Assembly: GCA_910585575.1 (NCBI GenBank)
Contig: CAJUFS010000009.1
Coordinates: 1-60,021 of the forward strand
Source of the DNA: an uncultured Adlercreutzia sp.
GTDB taxonomy: Bacteria; Actinomycetota; Coriobacteriia; Coriobacteriales; Eggerthellaceae
Direction: 5' to 3'
DNA: 60,021 nt
Position 1 is the first letter of the stretch; every line of letters starts with the position of its first letter. Positions 7,921-17,220 of the stretch are shown here, piece by piece. Under the pieces are notes generated by a model. The model made no database searches. It worked only from the letters and a program-made list of their open reading frames with translations, and had not been told where the DNA came from. The position numbers and the translations under genes are program-made.

Positions 7921-9320
7921 TCGCAGCAGCGATCGGGCATGGGGATGGCGGAGGGTGCCGGCACAGGAGTGGCAGGCGCTCCGGGGACAGCAGGCGCTCC
8001 GGGGACGGTGGGCGCGGCGGGAGTTGCGCGGCGCTCGAGGTCGCCCATATGGTGCAGGTTCGGGGTAGTCAGGGCCCAGGCGGTCACGGCACCCCAGCAG
8101 ACGATGAGCCCCACGCCGGCTACGGCGAGTCCCGCCGTCTCCACCACCACCGAGGTGGCGAACACGGCTACGGGTGCGGCTACCAACATGAGCGAATTCT
8201 GGGTGCCCAGGGCTGCGCCGCGGTTCTCGGCAGGGATGCGGTCGAAGACGAAGAATCCAAGGAGCGCCGAGGCCGGACCGGCCGAGAGGCCCAGCAGAGC
8301 GGCGCCGCCAACCATAACGGGGAAGGTCGGCAGCAGGCCCATAGTCAGCAGCCCCAAAGCCATACCGAACAGCGACAGGGCGAACCACGTGCGACGACGC
8401 AGCTTGTGGGCCAGGGCCGAATAAGCCAACGAGCTAACCAGCATGCCGGCGGACATGGCCGACAGGACATAGCCCAAAAGCTCGGGAGTGCCGGCGTCCG
8501 TGAAGTGCACGGGCAGCACCAGGCCCTGGAACGAGCCCATGACCATGACGATGCCGAAGGTGAGCAGCATACTGGCACGCAACAGGGCATCGCGCTTGAA
8601 CAGCACCACCACGCCCGATTTGAGAGAACTCAGAGCATCGCGGACAACGCCGCGCGAAGTGGTGGCAGGGGCGGTTTCAGCGTCCTGCGCACCGGTGCGG
8701 CCGATGGCGCGGGGCAGCGTGAGGGTAACCAGCGCCGCAGCCAAGGACATAGCGGCGGTGAACCACAGGGCGCTGGCATCGCCGATGGTGGTCATAAGGA
8801 AGGCAGCCAAGGCCGGGCCCACAATGACCGTGAGCGAGTCGAGGGACTGGGCAAGACCCATGAACTTCTGCAGGCTCTTGCCATCGCGTTCGCAGACGGC
8901 GGGCAGCAGCGCATCGCGGGCGGTCATGCCCGGAATATCACCGATGGCGCCCACCAGCCCCAACACCACGAACCAGCCGAAGCTGAGACCCCAGATCATG
9001 TCAACCACGGGCAGCAGGGCCACCGAGGCGGCGGACATTAGGTCGGAGATGATGGATACGTTGCGGCGGTTGAAGCGGTCGATGAGCGCGCCGCCCACCA
9101 GGCCGATGATCATCTGGGGTGCGGCGCAGATAAGCGCCAGGGCGCCGGCGGCCAAGGGGTCGCCCGTGGTGGCCAACAGGATCAGGGGCAGGATGACGCC
9201 GGCGACCGAGTTGCCCAGAAGCGACAAGGCGCAGGACAGCAGGTAGCGCGGGGAGACAGGGGCGCCGAGGGAGAACGGCCGCGGTGCGAGAGCGGTTGGT
9301 TCGGCGTGATGCGGGGCCAT
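7917..9320 (-). CDS. MFS family efflux transporter
   Basis: A 467-residue major facilitator superfamily protein with about 12 predicted membrane segments. The first is SPRYLLSCALSLLGNSVAG, and the loop GGALIDRFNRRNVSIISD after the second segment is the family's motif A. The C-terminal tail is Pro/Ala-rich and cytoplasmic. It most resembles drug or macrolide-type exporters, but the substrate is not readable. AAAGGA precedes the ATG at 9320. The MerR regulator gene lies upstream on the same strand, and the intervening promoter has the 19-bp spacer characteristic of MerR-controlled genes, so expression is probably induced by a ligand of that regulator. Confidence 0.88.
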   Translation of the reverse strand: MAPHHAEPTALAPRPFSLGAPVSPRYLLSCALSLLGNSVAGVILPLILLATTGDPLAAGALALICAAPQMIIGLVGGALIDRFNRRNVSIISDLMSAASVALLPVVDMIWGLSFGWFVVLGLVGAIGDIPGMTARDALLPAVCERDGKSLQKFMGLAQSLDSLTVIVGPALAAFLMTTIGDASALWFTAAMSLAAALVTLTLPRAIGRTGAQDAETAPATTSRGVVRDALSSLKSGVVVLFKRDALLRASMLLTFGIVMVMGSFQGLVLPVHFTDAGTPELLGYVLSAMSAGMLVSSLAYSALAHKLRRRTWFALSLFGMALGLLTMGLLPTFPVMVGGAALLGLSAGPASALLGFFVFDRIPAENRGAALGTQNSLMLVAAPVAVFATSVVVETAGLAVAGVGLIVCWGAVTAWALTTPNLHHMGDLERRATPAAPTVPGAPAVPGAPATPVPAPSAIPMPDRCCD

Positions 9321-9356
9321 AGCGGTTCCTTTCTCGAGTGGTTTGTTCGAGAAGGC

Positions 9357-9392
9357 AGTAAAAACTATGACGTTGCGTCGGGGTCAAACGTC
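9357..9392 (-). promoter_or_regulatory. MerR-type promoter and operator for the MFS gene
   Basis: Reading the minus strand, TTGACC (9387-9382) and TTTACT (9362-9357) are separated by 19 bp, the long spacer typical of MerR-activated promoters. A perfect dyad GACGTT ... AACGTC (9369-9392) and a shorter TGAC ... GTCA pair (9368-9386) overlap the -35 box and spacer. The MFS start codon is 37 bases downstream of the -10. Confidence 0.55.
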
Positions 9393-9466
9393 CTGTGAAG
9401 GAGTTGTGGGGTGGGTGGCGAAGGTTGGGGGAGTGCGGTCGAGGGCGGCGCAGTGGCATCGCGCAG

Positions 9467-10282
9467 CTAGGTGCGCGGGAGCTCGCTGGCGGCGCGCGCT
9501 TCCAGAATGTCGCCGATGGCGCGCTCAATGCGCTCGTTCACATCGCGTTGAGCCTCGTTGAGCGACTCGTTGGCCAGTTCTTCGAGGAGTCGCTCTTCCT
9601 TGGTGGCTTCGCGCGTCCAGTTGGCAGCGTCGAACTGCTCGATGAGGGGCGCCAGCAGGTCGAGGGACTCGCTCACAATGGCGGCACGCTCGGCTTCGGG
9701 AGCATCGGGGGCGAGCTGCGAGCAGCGCTGGTCGAGGGATTCCATGGCCGCGGCGAAGGAGGTGTCCTGCATGTGGGCCGCTACTCGCTCCAGTTCGGCC
9801 ATCTCGCGATCGCCGTAGAGATGACTTGCCACCACCAGGGCGGCGTGGCTTGTGGCGTCGGTGCTGTTGCCGACAATGCCGCGGATGGCGCGGCCAAAGC
9901 GCACGGGCATGTCGGGGGAGAGCTGCTCGGCCTTGAGGGCGGCAATGGTGCGCCGCTGCTCTTGAAGAGCCTCGATTTGCAGGGCCAACTCGCTATCGAG
10001 CTCGTCGAGGGCCGAGAGCGGCGAAGGACCGGCTGCTTCGCCGTCGGCAGCGTCGGTTATGGCCTGTTCGTCCATCTCTTCGAGTAGTGCGCCGATGCGG
10101 GCAAGGGGAAAGCCCAACGAGGCCAAGCGTTTGATGCGCAGGACGCGGGCCAAGTCGGCGGCGGTGTATTCGCGATATCCATTGGCGGAGCGCGGCGGTT
10201 CGGGCAGGAGTCCCAGCTGATGGTAATGGCGCAAGGTGCGCACGGTCACGCCGGCCGTTTTCGCCACCTCGTTGCTGCGCAT
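9467..10282 (-). CDS. MerR family transcriptional regulator (TipA/multidrug-type)
   Basis: A 271-residue regulator. The N-terminal winged helix-turn-helix is clear: NEVAKTAGVTVRTLRHYHQLGLL, then YREYTAADLARVLRIKRLASLGFPLARI, followed by the dimerisation helix. The C-terminal ~150 residues form a helical effector-binding region of the size seen in TipAL-like proteins, with no metal-binding cysteine motif, so an organic ligand is more likely than a metal. GGGAGGGAG precedes the ATG. It is encoded upstream of, and codirectional with, the MFS exporter; the 146-bp gap carries a 19-bp-spacer promoter. The likely role is activation of the exporter and possibly of itself. Confidence 0.88.
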   Translation of the reverse strand: MRSNEVAKTAGVTVRTLRHYHQLGLLPEPPRSANGYREYTAADLARVLRIKRLASLGFPLARIGALLEEMDEQAITDAADGEAAGPSPLSALDELDSELALQIEALQEQRRTIAALKAEQLSPDMPVRFGRAIRGIVGNSTDATSHAALVVASHLYGDREMAELERVAAHMQDTSFAAAMESLDQRCSQLAPDAPEAERAAIVSESLDLLAPLIEQFDAANWTREATKEERLLEELANESLNEAQRDVNERIERAIGDILEARAASELPRT

Positions 10283-10392
10283 GGGGCTCCCTCCCGTTGG
10301 TCTGCCTGGTAGTGATTGATTGGCGAAAGTGGGGGCGGTTCCGTTATCTTGAGCGCACCGTCCCCAGGAGTTTTCTATTCTACCGCTTTTCG

Positions 10393-11025
10393 CTACAGCG
10401 TCTTCAGGGCCTTATCGATGGGCTCGTCGCCGCTTACCACCATGATGAGCTTGCCGTAGGTGTTGTGCAGTCCGCGCACCTCGGCCAGCACCGCGGCCAC
10501 GTCGGCCAGAGGGATGCTGCCCTCATGGGCCGGGTTCACCTGGATGTGGCCAGTCGGTGCGTCCTCAGTGAGGAAGCCGGCCTGCACGATGGTGTAATCG
10601 AGCCCGCTGTTCTCCAGCCATTTATCGGCGAAAAACTTCGCGATGTTGTAGTCGGTAAGGTCGGCAAGGCCCTTCTCGGTCTCCCAGCGCTCGGGCTCGG
10701 TGGCGAACATGGAGCTGAGCATAACGAAGCGACGCACGCCGGCGCGCTTGCAGGCCTCGATGAGTTTGACGGCGCCGAAGGCGTCGGTTTGCAGCAGGTC
10801 GGCACCGCGGGAGCCGGCCACGAAGTACACGGTCTCGCAGCCCTTTACCGCTCCGGTCATGGTGTCGACATCGCTGTGGAAATCAAAGGTTACCGGGTGG
10901 ACGTGATCGCTGTAAGGAGTCAGGGGGTGACGGCTGGCAGCCACCACCTCGTGCCCTTCGTCGGCCAACAGGGATACCAGAACCTGTCCCACGCGCCCAG
11001 AGGCGCCACCTACAAATACCTTCAT
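10393..11025 (-). CDS. NAD(P)-binding oxidoreductase, NmrA/atypical SDR type
   Basis: A 210-residue Rossmann protein. Its start MKVFVGGASGRVGQVL contains the glycine-rich nucleotide-binding turn, and an atypical-SDR pattern follows: FVMLSSMF and then the YNIAKFFADKWL region, where Tyr-x-x-x-Lys may be the active-site pair. It ends with an NmrA-like EDAPTGHIQV ... IPLADVAAVLAEV stretch. The longest frame begins 53 codons further upstream, but the ATG at 11025 matches the family start and has GAGG nearby. Such proteins act as small NAD(P)H-dependent reductases or redox sensors; the substrate is unknown. It stands alone, divergent from the lhr operon. Confidence 0.85.
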   Translation of the reverse strand: MKVFVGGASGRVGQVLVSLLADEGHEVVAASRHPLTPYSDHVHPVTFDFHSDVDTMTGAVKGCETVYFVAGSRGADLLQTDAFGAVKLIEACKRAGVRRFVMLSSMFATEPERWETEKGLADLTDYNIAKFFADKWLENSGLDYTIVQAGFLTEDAPTGHIQVNPAHEGSIPLADVAAVLAEVRGLHNTYGKLIMVVSGDEPIDKALKTL

Positions 11026-11182
11026 AACATGCCTCGATTCAACAGATTGACAGATGCGCGTCCTTGGAAGCGCATCTCTTGATTGTGGTACGCTAGATGC
11101 AAGAAAAGCCGAACGACCCTGGGTCGTTCCAGAATTGAAAGGCTTCCGTTGCCCTGTGGCTTCGGGACAGGAAAGGGCGCGC

Positions 11183-11380
11183 ATGAACGACCAAGAGCGC
11201 TTGGCGCGGTTCGAGGGGGTGCTGGCTGATTTGGTTGCGGAGAACGCGCTGGTGCTTCAGCAGCTTGAGACTTTGCGAGCTCAGGGGAAGGTGAAGACGG
11301 CCACTTATCAGCAGCTGACGGCACGGAAATTGGCGCTGAAGTCGACGCTTGCGCTCTTCGAGGAGCGGGGTCTGCTGTGA
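11183..11380 (+). CDS. 65-residue helical protein translationally coupled to lhr
   Basis: A small charged protein, MNDQERLARFEGVLADL..., predicted to be two helices with heptad-like Leu spacing and ending FEERGLL. I do not recognise a named family. AGGAAAGG lies a few bases upstream of the ATG. Its TGA stop (11378-11380) overlaps the GTG start of lhr (11377) by four bases, the classical arrangement for coupled translation, so the two products are probably made together and may interact. The compact length, good ribosome-binding site and coupling make it more credible than a chance frame. Confidence 0.7.
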   Translation: MNDQERLARFEGVLADLVAENALVLQQLETLRAQGKVKTATYQQLTARKLALKSTLALFEERGLL

Positions 11381-14300
11381 GTGCGGCTGGCAACAACGGT
11401 ATGAGCGGCTTCTCCGCGGCTGCGCGGCGATGGTTCGCCGAGGCGTTCGGCGCACCTACGGCAGTGCAGGAGCGGGCGTGGAAGACCATTGCGGCGGGTG
11501 ATAACGCGCTCGTTATCGCGCCTACGGGTTCGGGCAAGACCCTGGCAGCGTTTCTGTGGGCCATCGATCGGCTCATGGCCGAGAAGGCGGCAGCCATGAC
11601 GGCGGGCGAGAAGTGGGCTCCTGGCGCGCGGGTGCTCTACGTGTCGCCCCTGAAGGCTCTGGGGGCCGACGTCGACCGCAACCTGCAGGGACCGCTTTCG
11701 GCTTTGTCTGCGCTGGCAGCTGAAGAGGCGGCCGTGATGGGCGGCAAGGCGCCCGAGGTGCGCACCGCTATGCGCACGGGGGACACCACGCCCGACGAGC
11801 GTCGGAAGATAGTGCGCAATCCACCGGACATCCTCATCACCACGCCGGAATCGCTCTACCTCATGCTGACTTCCCAGGCGCGGGAAGTGCTTCGCTCGGT
11901 GGAGACGGTCATTGTGGACGAGGTCCACGCCTTGGCGGGCGACAAGCGCGGGGCGCATCTTTCGCTTTCGCTGGAGCGCCTGGATGATCTGCTGGAGCAG
12001 CCCGCCCAGCGCGTGGGCCTTTCGGCGACGGTGCGCCCTCGCGAAGTAGTGGCGCAGTTTTTGGGCGGCTGTCATCCGGTGACGGTGGTGGCCGAGGAGG
12101 CTCCTCCCTCCCTCGATCTTTCGGTGCGTGTGCCCGTACGGGATATGACGGCGGCGCCAGCTTTCGAGGGTTTTGCGGGGGCGGGCGACGGGACGCGGGT
12201 GCGCGGCGCGGGGCCACGGCGCGCTGCCGTCGAGAACGCCTGGAAGTCCGATCGGGCCTTGCGCGCGGTCATGGCGGCAGAAGAGGGGAAGGGCCCCGCG
12301 CCCCATCCCGACAGCCGCCTGGGGTCATCTTCCATTTGGCCGCACATCGAGGCGGCTATTCTCGACGAAGTGCTGGCCCATCGCTCCACCATCGTGTTCG
12401 TGAACTCCCGTGGGCTGTGTGAGAAGCTGACGGCCCGTTTGAACGAGCTGTACGCTAAGCGCTTGGGGCTCAATGCGCCCCATGCCGAGAGCGCTGGTTA
12501 TTGGGCGGCTGCGGGAAGTTCAGGGGCGCCGGGCGAGGGTGATGCCGGCGGCGCGGCTGTCGATCAAGGTGCGCGGTCGGCGGAAGTGCGCGGCGTGCGC
12601 ACGGGGGCTGACCCGATGGCGGCTGCTCCTGGGGCGGCCTTCCGCTCCGATATCGGATCCACCACCAAGCTGGTCACGGAGCCTTCGGTGCTTATTGCGA
12701 AAGCGCACCACGGATCGGTGTCCAAAGAGAAGCGCTTGCAGGTGGAGCGCGAGCTGAAAAGCGGCGATCTTCCCTGCGTGGTGGCCACCTCCAGTTTGGA
12801 GTTGGGCATCGATATGGGCGCCATCGACCTGGTCATTCAAGTGGCGGCGCCCTATTCGGTGGCCAGTGGCCTGCAACGGGTCGGTCGCGCGAACCACCAA
12901 GTGGGCGGCCGCTCGGTGGGCATTATGTACCCCCGCACCCGCGTAGAGGTCATCGATGCGGCTGTTATGGCCGAAGGCATGGAGGCCGGTGCCATTGAGG
13001 CCACGCGCCTGGTGGAAAACGCGCTGGACGTGCTGGCGCAGCAGACGGTGGCCGCGGTCTCTATGGTTCCCGATGGCCTTGCGGCCGATGTGTGGCTGGC
13101 CACGGTGCGTCGCTCGGCCTGCTACGCCGACTTGCCTCGGCGCTCCTTCGAAGGCGTCCTCGCTATGCTGGCGGGGCGCTACGGTTCCGGCGAGATCGCC
13201 GAGTTCGCGCCGCGCCTTCTGCGGGATCGCGAGACGGGGCTTTTGAAGCCGCGCCCCGGCTCCCAGCGCTTAGCCGTCACGGCGGCGGGCACTATTCCCG
13301 ACCGTGGCATGTTCTCGGTGGTGCTGCCCGAAGGCGACGCCCGACAGGGGCGTCGGCGCGTGGGGGAGCTGGACGAGGAGATGGTGATGGAGTCCCGGGT
13401 GGGCGACATCATCGCCCTGGGCACTAGTACCTGGCGCATCAAGGAAATCGGCGCCGATCGCGTCATAGTGGAAGCGGCTCCGGGTCGGGCGGCGCGGTTG
13501 CCGTTCTGGCATGGCGAGGCGGTAGGGCGTCCCTACGAGACGGGGCGGGCCCGCGGCGCCTTCGTGCGGGCTCTCGACGCCGGGGTGCCTTCTCGCGGCG
13601 AAGAGGCTGAGGAGTCGTTGACCCCGACTTTGAGCGAGCGGTTGCAGGCGGACGGTCTCGATGCCAGCGCACGAAACAACCTGGCGGCCCTGGTAGACGC
13701 CCAGCGTTCGTGTACGGGGGTGGTGCCTACCGATCACACGCTTGTTATCGAACAGTGCGCCGACGAGACGGGGGATTGGCGGGTCGTTCTCCATTCCCCG
13801 TTTGGGCGTCGCGTGCACGAGCCGTGGGCCTTGGCCGTGGCCCATCGCATCAACAGCACGTTGGGCTATGACCCGCAGGCCGTAGCGGCCGATGACGGCA
13901 TCGTGCTGCGTGTGCCCATGGGGGAAGAGGCCCTACCCGGTGCTGAGCTGTTCTTGTTCGACCCCGATGAGCTGGAAGCTGTGGTGCGGGATCGGGTGGG
14001 GTACACTGCCCTGTTCGCGGCCCGTTTTCGCGAGTGCGCGGCTCGCGCGCTGCTTATGTCGCCGACGGCGCCCGGCAAGCGGGCCCCGTTGTGGCAGCAG
14101 CGTTTGAAGGGCGGCCAGCTTTTGGAGGCCGCGCGCCAGGAGGAGGATTTCCCCATCATTTTAGAGGCGCTGCGCGAGTGCCTGCAGGATGTATTTGATC
14201 TGCCAGCCCTGCGTGAGGTGATGACGGGATTAGCCGCAGGCGCCATTAAAACAGTGGAGGCCCAAACGGCGGTGCCGTCGCCGTTCGCCGCGCCCTTGGT

Positions 14301-16665
14301 CTTCGGCTATTTGGGCGAGCATCTCTACGAAGGCGATTTGCCCCACGCCGAGCGTCAGGCCTCCCTGTTGGCGGTAGATCCAGCGCTGCTTGCCGAGCTG
14401 CTGGGATCCGGATCGGTGGAGGAAGTGCTTGACCCCTCGGTGGTAGCCCAGGTTCAGGCCGAGCTTCAGCGCACAGCCCTTAGCTGGCAGGTGAGGGGTG
14501 CTGAGGGAGTGGCTGACCTATTGCGTGAACTGGGGCCTCTTTCAGTGGAGGAGGTGGCCGCGCGGCTTCAGCGCGCCGATGGGTCCGACCCTGCGGTGTT
14601 GGGCGGGACGGCGGATTTGGCGTCGACTGACGATGGCGCCGGTGCCTCCGTGTCCCTTGTGGAGGCGGAAGGCCTTCTTCGGGACCTCGAAGCTGAACAT
14701 CGGGCCTTTCCAGCGGCTGTGGCCGGGTGCACCCGATGGGTAGCGGCCGATGATGGGCCGCGCTTAAGCGCTGCCTTGGGCGTCAAGGTTCCTTCCTGGG
14801 CCGAGGGGCCGATGAAGCGGCGCTTTCCGTTTGACGGCTTGCTGGCACGATTCGCGCGCACGCGCACTCCCTTTGCAACCAGCGAGGCAGCGGAGAGCTT
14901 TGGGATCGGCGCAGCGCTTGTGCAGGAAGCACTCGAGCGTTTGACGGCCGAGGGACAGCTTCTTCGGCTGGGGTCCGACCGCTGGGTCGATGCCGGCGTG
15001 CTTCGTCGCTTGCGGGCCCGTTCGCTGGCTAAGGCGCAGGAGGCTGTCAAGCCTGTGGCACCCGCGGTCTTCGAGCGCTTTTTGCTGCGTCGGCAAGAGG
15101 TTGCCAGCGTGGAGGAGGGCGCTCTGCGGGGCGTCGAGGGCGTGGCGGTGGTGATCGCCCAGTTCGAGGGCGTGTACCTGCCGCCGGCATTTTGGGAGGC
15201 CGTCGTGTTTCCCGCTCGCGTGATTGATTATCGGCCTGCTTACTTAGACGAGCTTCTGTCGTCCGAGGAGGTGCTGTGGGCGGCGCGCGGCGCGGATGGT
15301 CAGGGGCGGGCATCGTTCGATGTGGCTTTCTTTCCCACGGATTCGCCCTTGGCGCCGTTGCCGTGGGATGCGGCTTTAGGCTTGGCCGAAGAGGGCTCGG
15401 CAGAGCCGGGGATCGATATGACGGAAGAAACGGGGGCCGCGCCTGTCGGTGCGCCAGGCGCGGATGGAGAGACAGGCGCTCGTTCAGATACCACTGACGA
15501 TTCGACGCCGCTGCGGTTCGTGATTCGCTGCGTGCTGGCCATGCAGGGCCCGCTTTCTTTCCGAGCGCTCGTCGAGGCGGCGCAGCGACGCCTGGGCGGC
15601 TCCGCGCTTCTCGAGCGCGAGGTGGCCGACGCTCTTGGAGCGTTGGTGCGCGAGGGTATCGTTGCCAGCGACAGCTTCGCCTTCCCGCGGGCTGGCGGGA
15701 CGGCCCAGCCGCCCGTGGCGCGTTCCGGCGGTCAGACGCCCCCGCCTTCGCGCCGCGCGACCAGTCGCCGCGGGCGTTCGCTGCGCTCGGAAATGCGTCG
15801 CCAGGCCCGGGCGACGGTTGTGGCGCGTCAGGGGGCCGCTGCCGCCTTCGATGGAGCCCTGGCGGGTCGCTGGATGCTCTTGGCGCCCGCGGAGGCATCG
15901 AGCACGGTACAGGCTGTGGCGCTCGTTGAGTCGCTGCTTGATCGCTACGGCATCATCACGCGCGATATTGCGTTGCAGGGCGGCGTTCCCGGCGGTTTGT
16001 CGACGCTCTATCCCGTGCTGCGCGCCATGGAGGACGCCGGCGAGCTGACCCGCGGCCACTTCGTGGAAGGTCTGGGGCCGGCGCAGTTTGCCGCGCGGGA
16101 GACGGTAGAAGTGCTGAGACGCATGGCTGACGAAGTCGAAAGCACGGCCGAGCGCGGAGCCGTCCCTGTGGTTGTGGTGGCGGCCGACGACCCTGCCTGC
16201 CTTTACGGTGCGGGCCTTCCGTGGCCCCCAGTAGTCGAACTCGGCAGTGAGAGCCTCGAGGCAAGCGGGACGTCGGAGGTGGTTGTCGAGGAAGCCGCGG
16301 GGGACCAGAAGCCAGGAGTTCGGGCGGCGTCGGATTCGCTTGCGCTTACCGTGCGGCCGAGCCGCCGCGAAGGCTCCCTGGTGGTGCTCGCTGCAGGAGC
16401 GCCCGTGCTTTGGGCGGCGCCGCGCCTCAAGGGGCTGGTGACCTTCACCGAGGACGAGGCGATGCTGGCAGATGCGGTGGCAGCCCTTAAAGATCAGGTG
16501 CTGGCCGCCCTCAAACGCGAGGGTGCCGAGGCGTCGCGCAAGAAGATTGTCGTGGAAACCTGCAACGGCGTCGACGTGCTGGCCACACCCGTGGCCGCCC
16601 TGCTCCAGCAGGCGGGGTTCGCTCGTCTGCCGAATGGGATGCGCCTGTACGCCAGTCCGTTCTAG
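11377..16665 (+). CDS. lhr: ATP-dependent helicase Lhr (large helicase-related)
   Basis: A 1762-residue superfamily 2 helicase of the Lhr type, a 3'-5' translocase on single-stranded DNA linked to DNA repair. Walker A APTGSGKTLAAF is near residue 48, DEVH near 181, and motifs V-VI (SSLELGIDMGAIDLVIQVAAP ... LQRVGRANHQ) near 470-505. A winged-helix and C-terminal Lhr region fill the remaining ~1200 residues. Two Ala/Gly-rich linkers interrupt it (about residues 370-420 and 1350-1375), making it longer than the ~1500 residues usual for the family. The start is a GTG overlapping the upstream 65-residue gene's stop; an ATG eight codons in is possible. Confidence 0.93.
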   Translation: MSAAGNNGMSGFSAAARRWFAEAFGAPTAVQERAWKTIAAGDNALVIAPTGSGKTLAAFLWAIDRLMAEKAAAMTAGEKWAPGARVLYVSPLKALGADVDRNLQGPLSALSALAAEEAAVMGGKAPEVRTAMRTGDTTPDERRKIVRNPPDILITTPESLYLMLTSQAREVLRSVETVIVDEVHALAGDKRGAHLSLSLERLDDLLEQPAQRVGLSATVRPREVVAQFLGGCHPVTVVAEEAPPSLDLSVRVPVRDMTAAPAFEGFAGAGDGTRVRGAGPRRAAVENAWKSDRALRAVMAAEEGKGPAPHPDSRLGSSSIWPHIEAAILDEVLAHRSTIVFVNSRGLCEKLTARLNELYAKRLGLNAPHAESAGYWAAAGSSGAPGEGDAGGAAVDQGARSAEVRGVRTGADPMAAAPGAAFRSDIGSTTKLVTEPSVLIAKAHHGSVSKEKRLQVERELKSGDLPCVVATSSLELGIDMGAIDLVIQVAAPYSVASGLQRVGRANHQVGGRSVGIMYPRTRVEVIDAAVMAEGMEAGAIEATRLVENALDVLAQQTVAAVSMVPDGLAADVWLATVRRSACYADLPRRSFEGVLAMLAGRYGSGEIAEFAPRLLRDRETGLLKPRPGSQRLAVTAAGTIPDRGMFSVVLPEGDARQGRRRVGELDEEMVMESRVGDIIALGTSTWRIKEIGADRVIVEAAPGRAARLPFWHGEAVGRPYETGRARGAFVRALDAGVPSRGEEAEESLTPTLSERLQADGLDASARNNLAALVDAQRSCTGVVPTDHTLVIEQCADETGDWRVVLHSPFGRRVHEPWALAVAHRINSTLGYDPQAVAADDGIVLRVPMGEEALPGAELFLFDPDELEAVVRDRVGYTALFAARFRECAARALLMSPTAPGKRAPLWQQRLKGGQLLEAARQEEDFPIILEALRECLQDVFDLPALREVMTGLAAGAIKTVEAQTAVPSPFAAPLVFGYLGEHLYEGDLPHAERQASLLAVDPALLAELLGSGSVEEVLDPSVVAQVQAELQRTALSWQVRGAEGVADLLRELGPLSVEEVAARLQRADGSDPAVLGGTADLASTDDGAGASVSLVEAEGLLRDLEAEHRAFPAAVAGCTRWVAADDGPRLSAALGVKVPSWAEGPMKRRFPFDGLLARFARTRTPFATSEAAESFGIGAALVQEALERLTAEGQLLRLGSDRWVDAGVLRRLRARSLAKAQEAVKPVAPAVFERFLLRRQEVASVEEGALRGVEGVAVVIAQFEGVYLPPAFWEAVVFPARVIDYRPAYLDELLSSEEVLWAARGADGQGRASFDVAFFPTDSPLAPLPWDAALGLAEEGSAEPGIDMTEETGAAPVGAPGADGETGARSDTTDDSTPLRFVIRCVLAMQGPLSFRALVEAAQRRLGGSALLEREVADALGALVREGIVASDSFAFPRAGGTAQPPVARSGGQTPPPSRRATSRRGRSLRSEMRRQARATVVARQGAAAAFDGALAGRWMLLAPAEASSTVQAVALVESLLDRYGIITRDIALQGGVPGGLSTLYPVLRAMEDAGELTRGHFVEGLGPAQFAARETVEVLRRMADEVESTAERGAVPVVVVAADDPACLYGAGLPWPPVVELGSESLEASGTSEVVVEEAAGDQKPGVRAASDSLALTVRPSRREGSLVVLAAGAPVLWAAPRLKGLVTFTEDEAMLADAVAALKDQVLAALKREGAEASRKKIVVETCNGVDVLATPVAALLQQAGFARLPNGMRLYASPF

Positions 16666-16756
16666 AGCGGTTTGCAGGCAGTTTCGAGGACGCTGGAACT
16701 TCAGCGAGCCGTCGTAGGGAGGCGATTTCGCAAGTAAGCCCACGTACGTGACGGTA

Positions 16757-17016
16757 AATGCGAAACGGGCGCCGCGCTTCTCTCGGAGCGCGGCGCCCGT
16801 ATTCGAATATGCCATGAGCTGCGACCCCCTCAAAATCGCAGGAGGCAACGGAGTTGGTAAAGAAGGAGGGCGATGGCCAGAAAGGAGAGCCATCGCCCGG
16901 AACGCCGTTGAGCCGAGCGGACGACGTTCGGTGAAGTCCTGGGCGGGGGCGGAGCCGGCCTAATCTCAATGGCCCCAAAAAGATCATCCGGTGGGAGACC
17001 GCCCCCTGAGGAACGG
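16757..17016 (-). ncRNA. candidate structured RNA with terminator (Moco-riboswitch-like sequence)
   Basis: The 555-nt gap between lhr and the LuxR gene has no convincing protein gene, but on the minus strand it looks like an RNA unit. TATAGT (17027-17022) could be a -10, with a weak TTTTCC 17 bp upstream. A 10-bp hairpin GGGCGATGGC/GCCATCGCCC (16898-16868) is followed by CCTCC, ACCAACTCCGTTGCCTCC and then a perfect 13-bp GC hairpin (16800-16765) with TTTCGCATTT after it. The CCTCC and GTTGCCTCC blocks remind me of the molybdenum/tungsten-cofactor riboswitch, but I recall that consensus only loosely. No minus-strand gene lies downstream, because lhr is convergent, so it would be an orphan leader or a free RNA. 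The same 13-bp hairpin could also end lhr transcription. Confidence 0.3.
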
Positions 17017-17149
17017 CGTTTACTATAGGGTGCACACGTCCTGGGGAAAATCGCCTATCTTCGGTAAAGGCATCACCCTTTTTAGGTAGGAGCAAAAATA
17101 TCATCTTGACCACGGGCTTTGCTTGCCATCGGTGAGCTGTTTTTACCCG

Positions 17150-17158
17150 TGCTAGAAT
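17150..17158 (+). promoter_or_regulatory. extended -10 promoter element for the LuxR gene
   Basis: TGC followed by TAGAAT (17150-17158) is an extended -10 element 62 bases upstream of the preferred ATG at 17221. No good -35 is seen. The identical element TGCTAGAAT precedes rsmI at 47224-47232. Confidence 0.4.
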
Positions 17159-17220
17159 CAGGAAGAAGATCCAAGGGGCGTCGCGAACGGCGTCGGTGCG
17201 GTATACGAGGGGGCGGAACT

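Noticed and set aside
16800-17020. Cobalamin, TPP or SAM riboswitch
   Set aside because: None of the conserved boxes I know for these classes is present on either strand; only a loose Moco-like resemblance remained.
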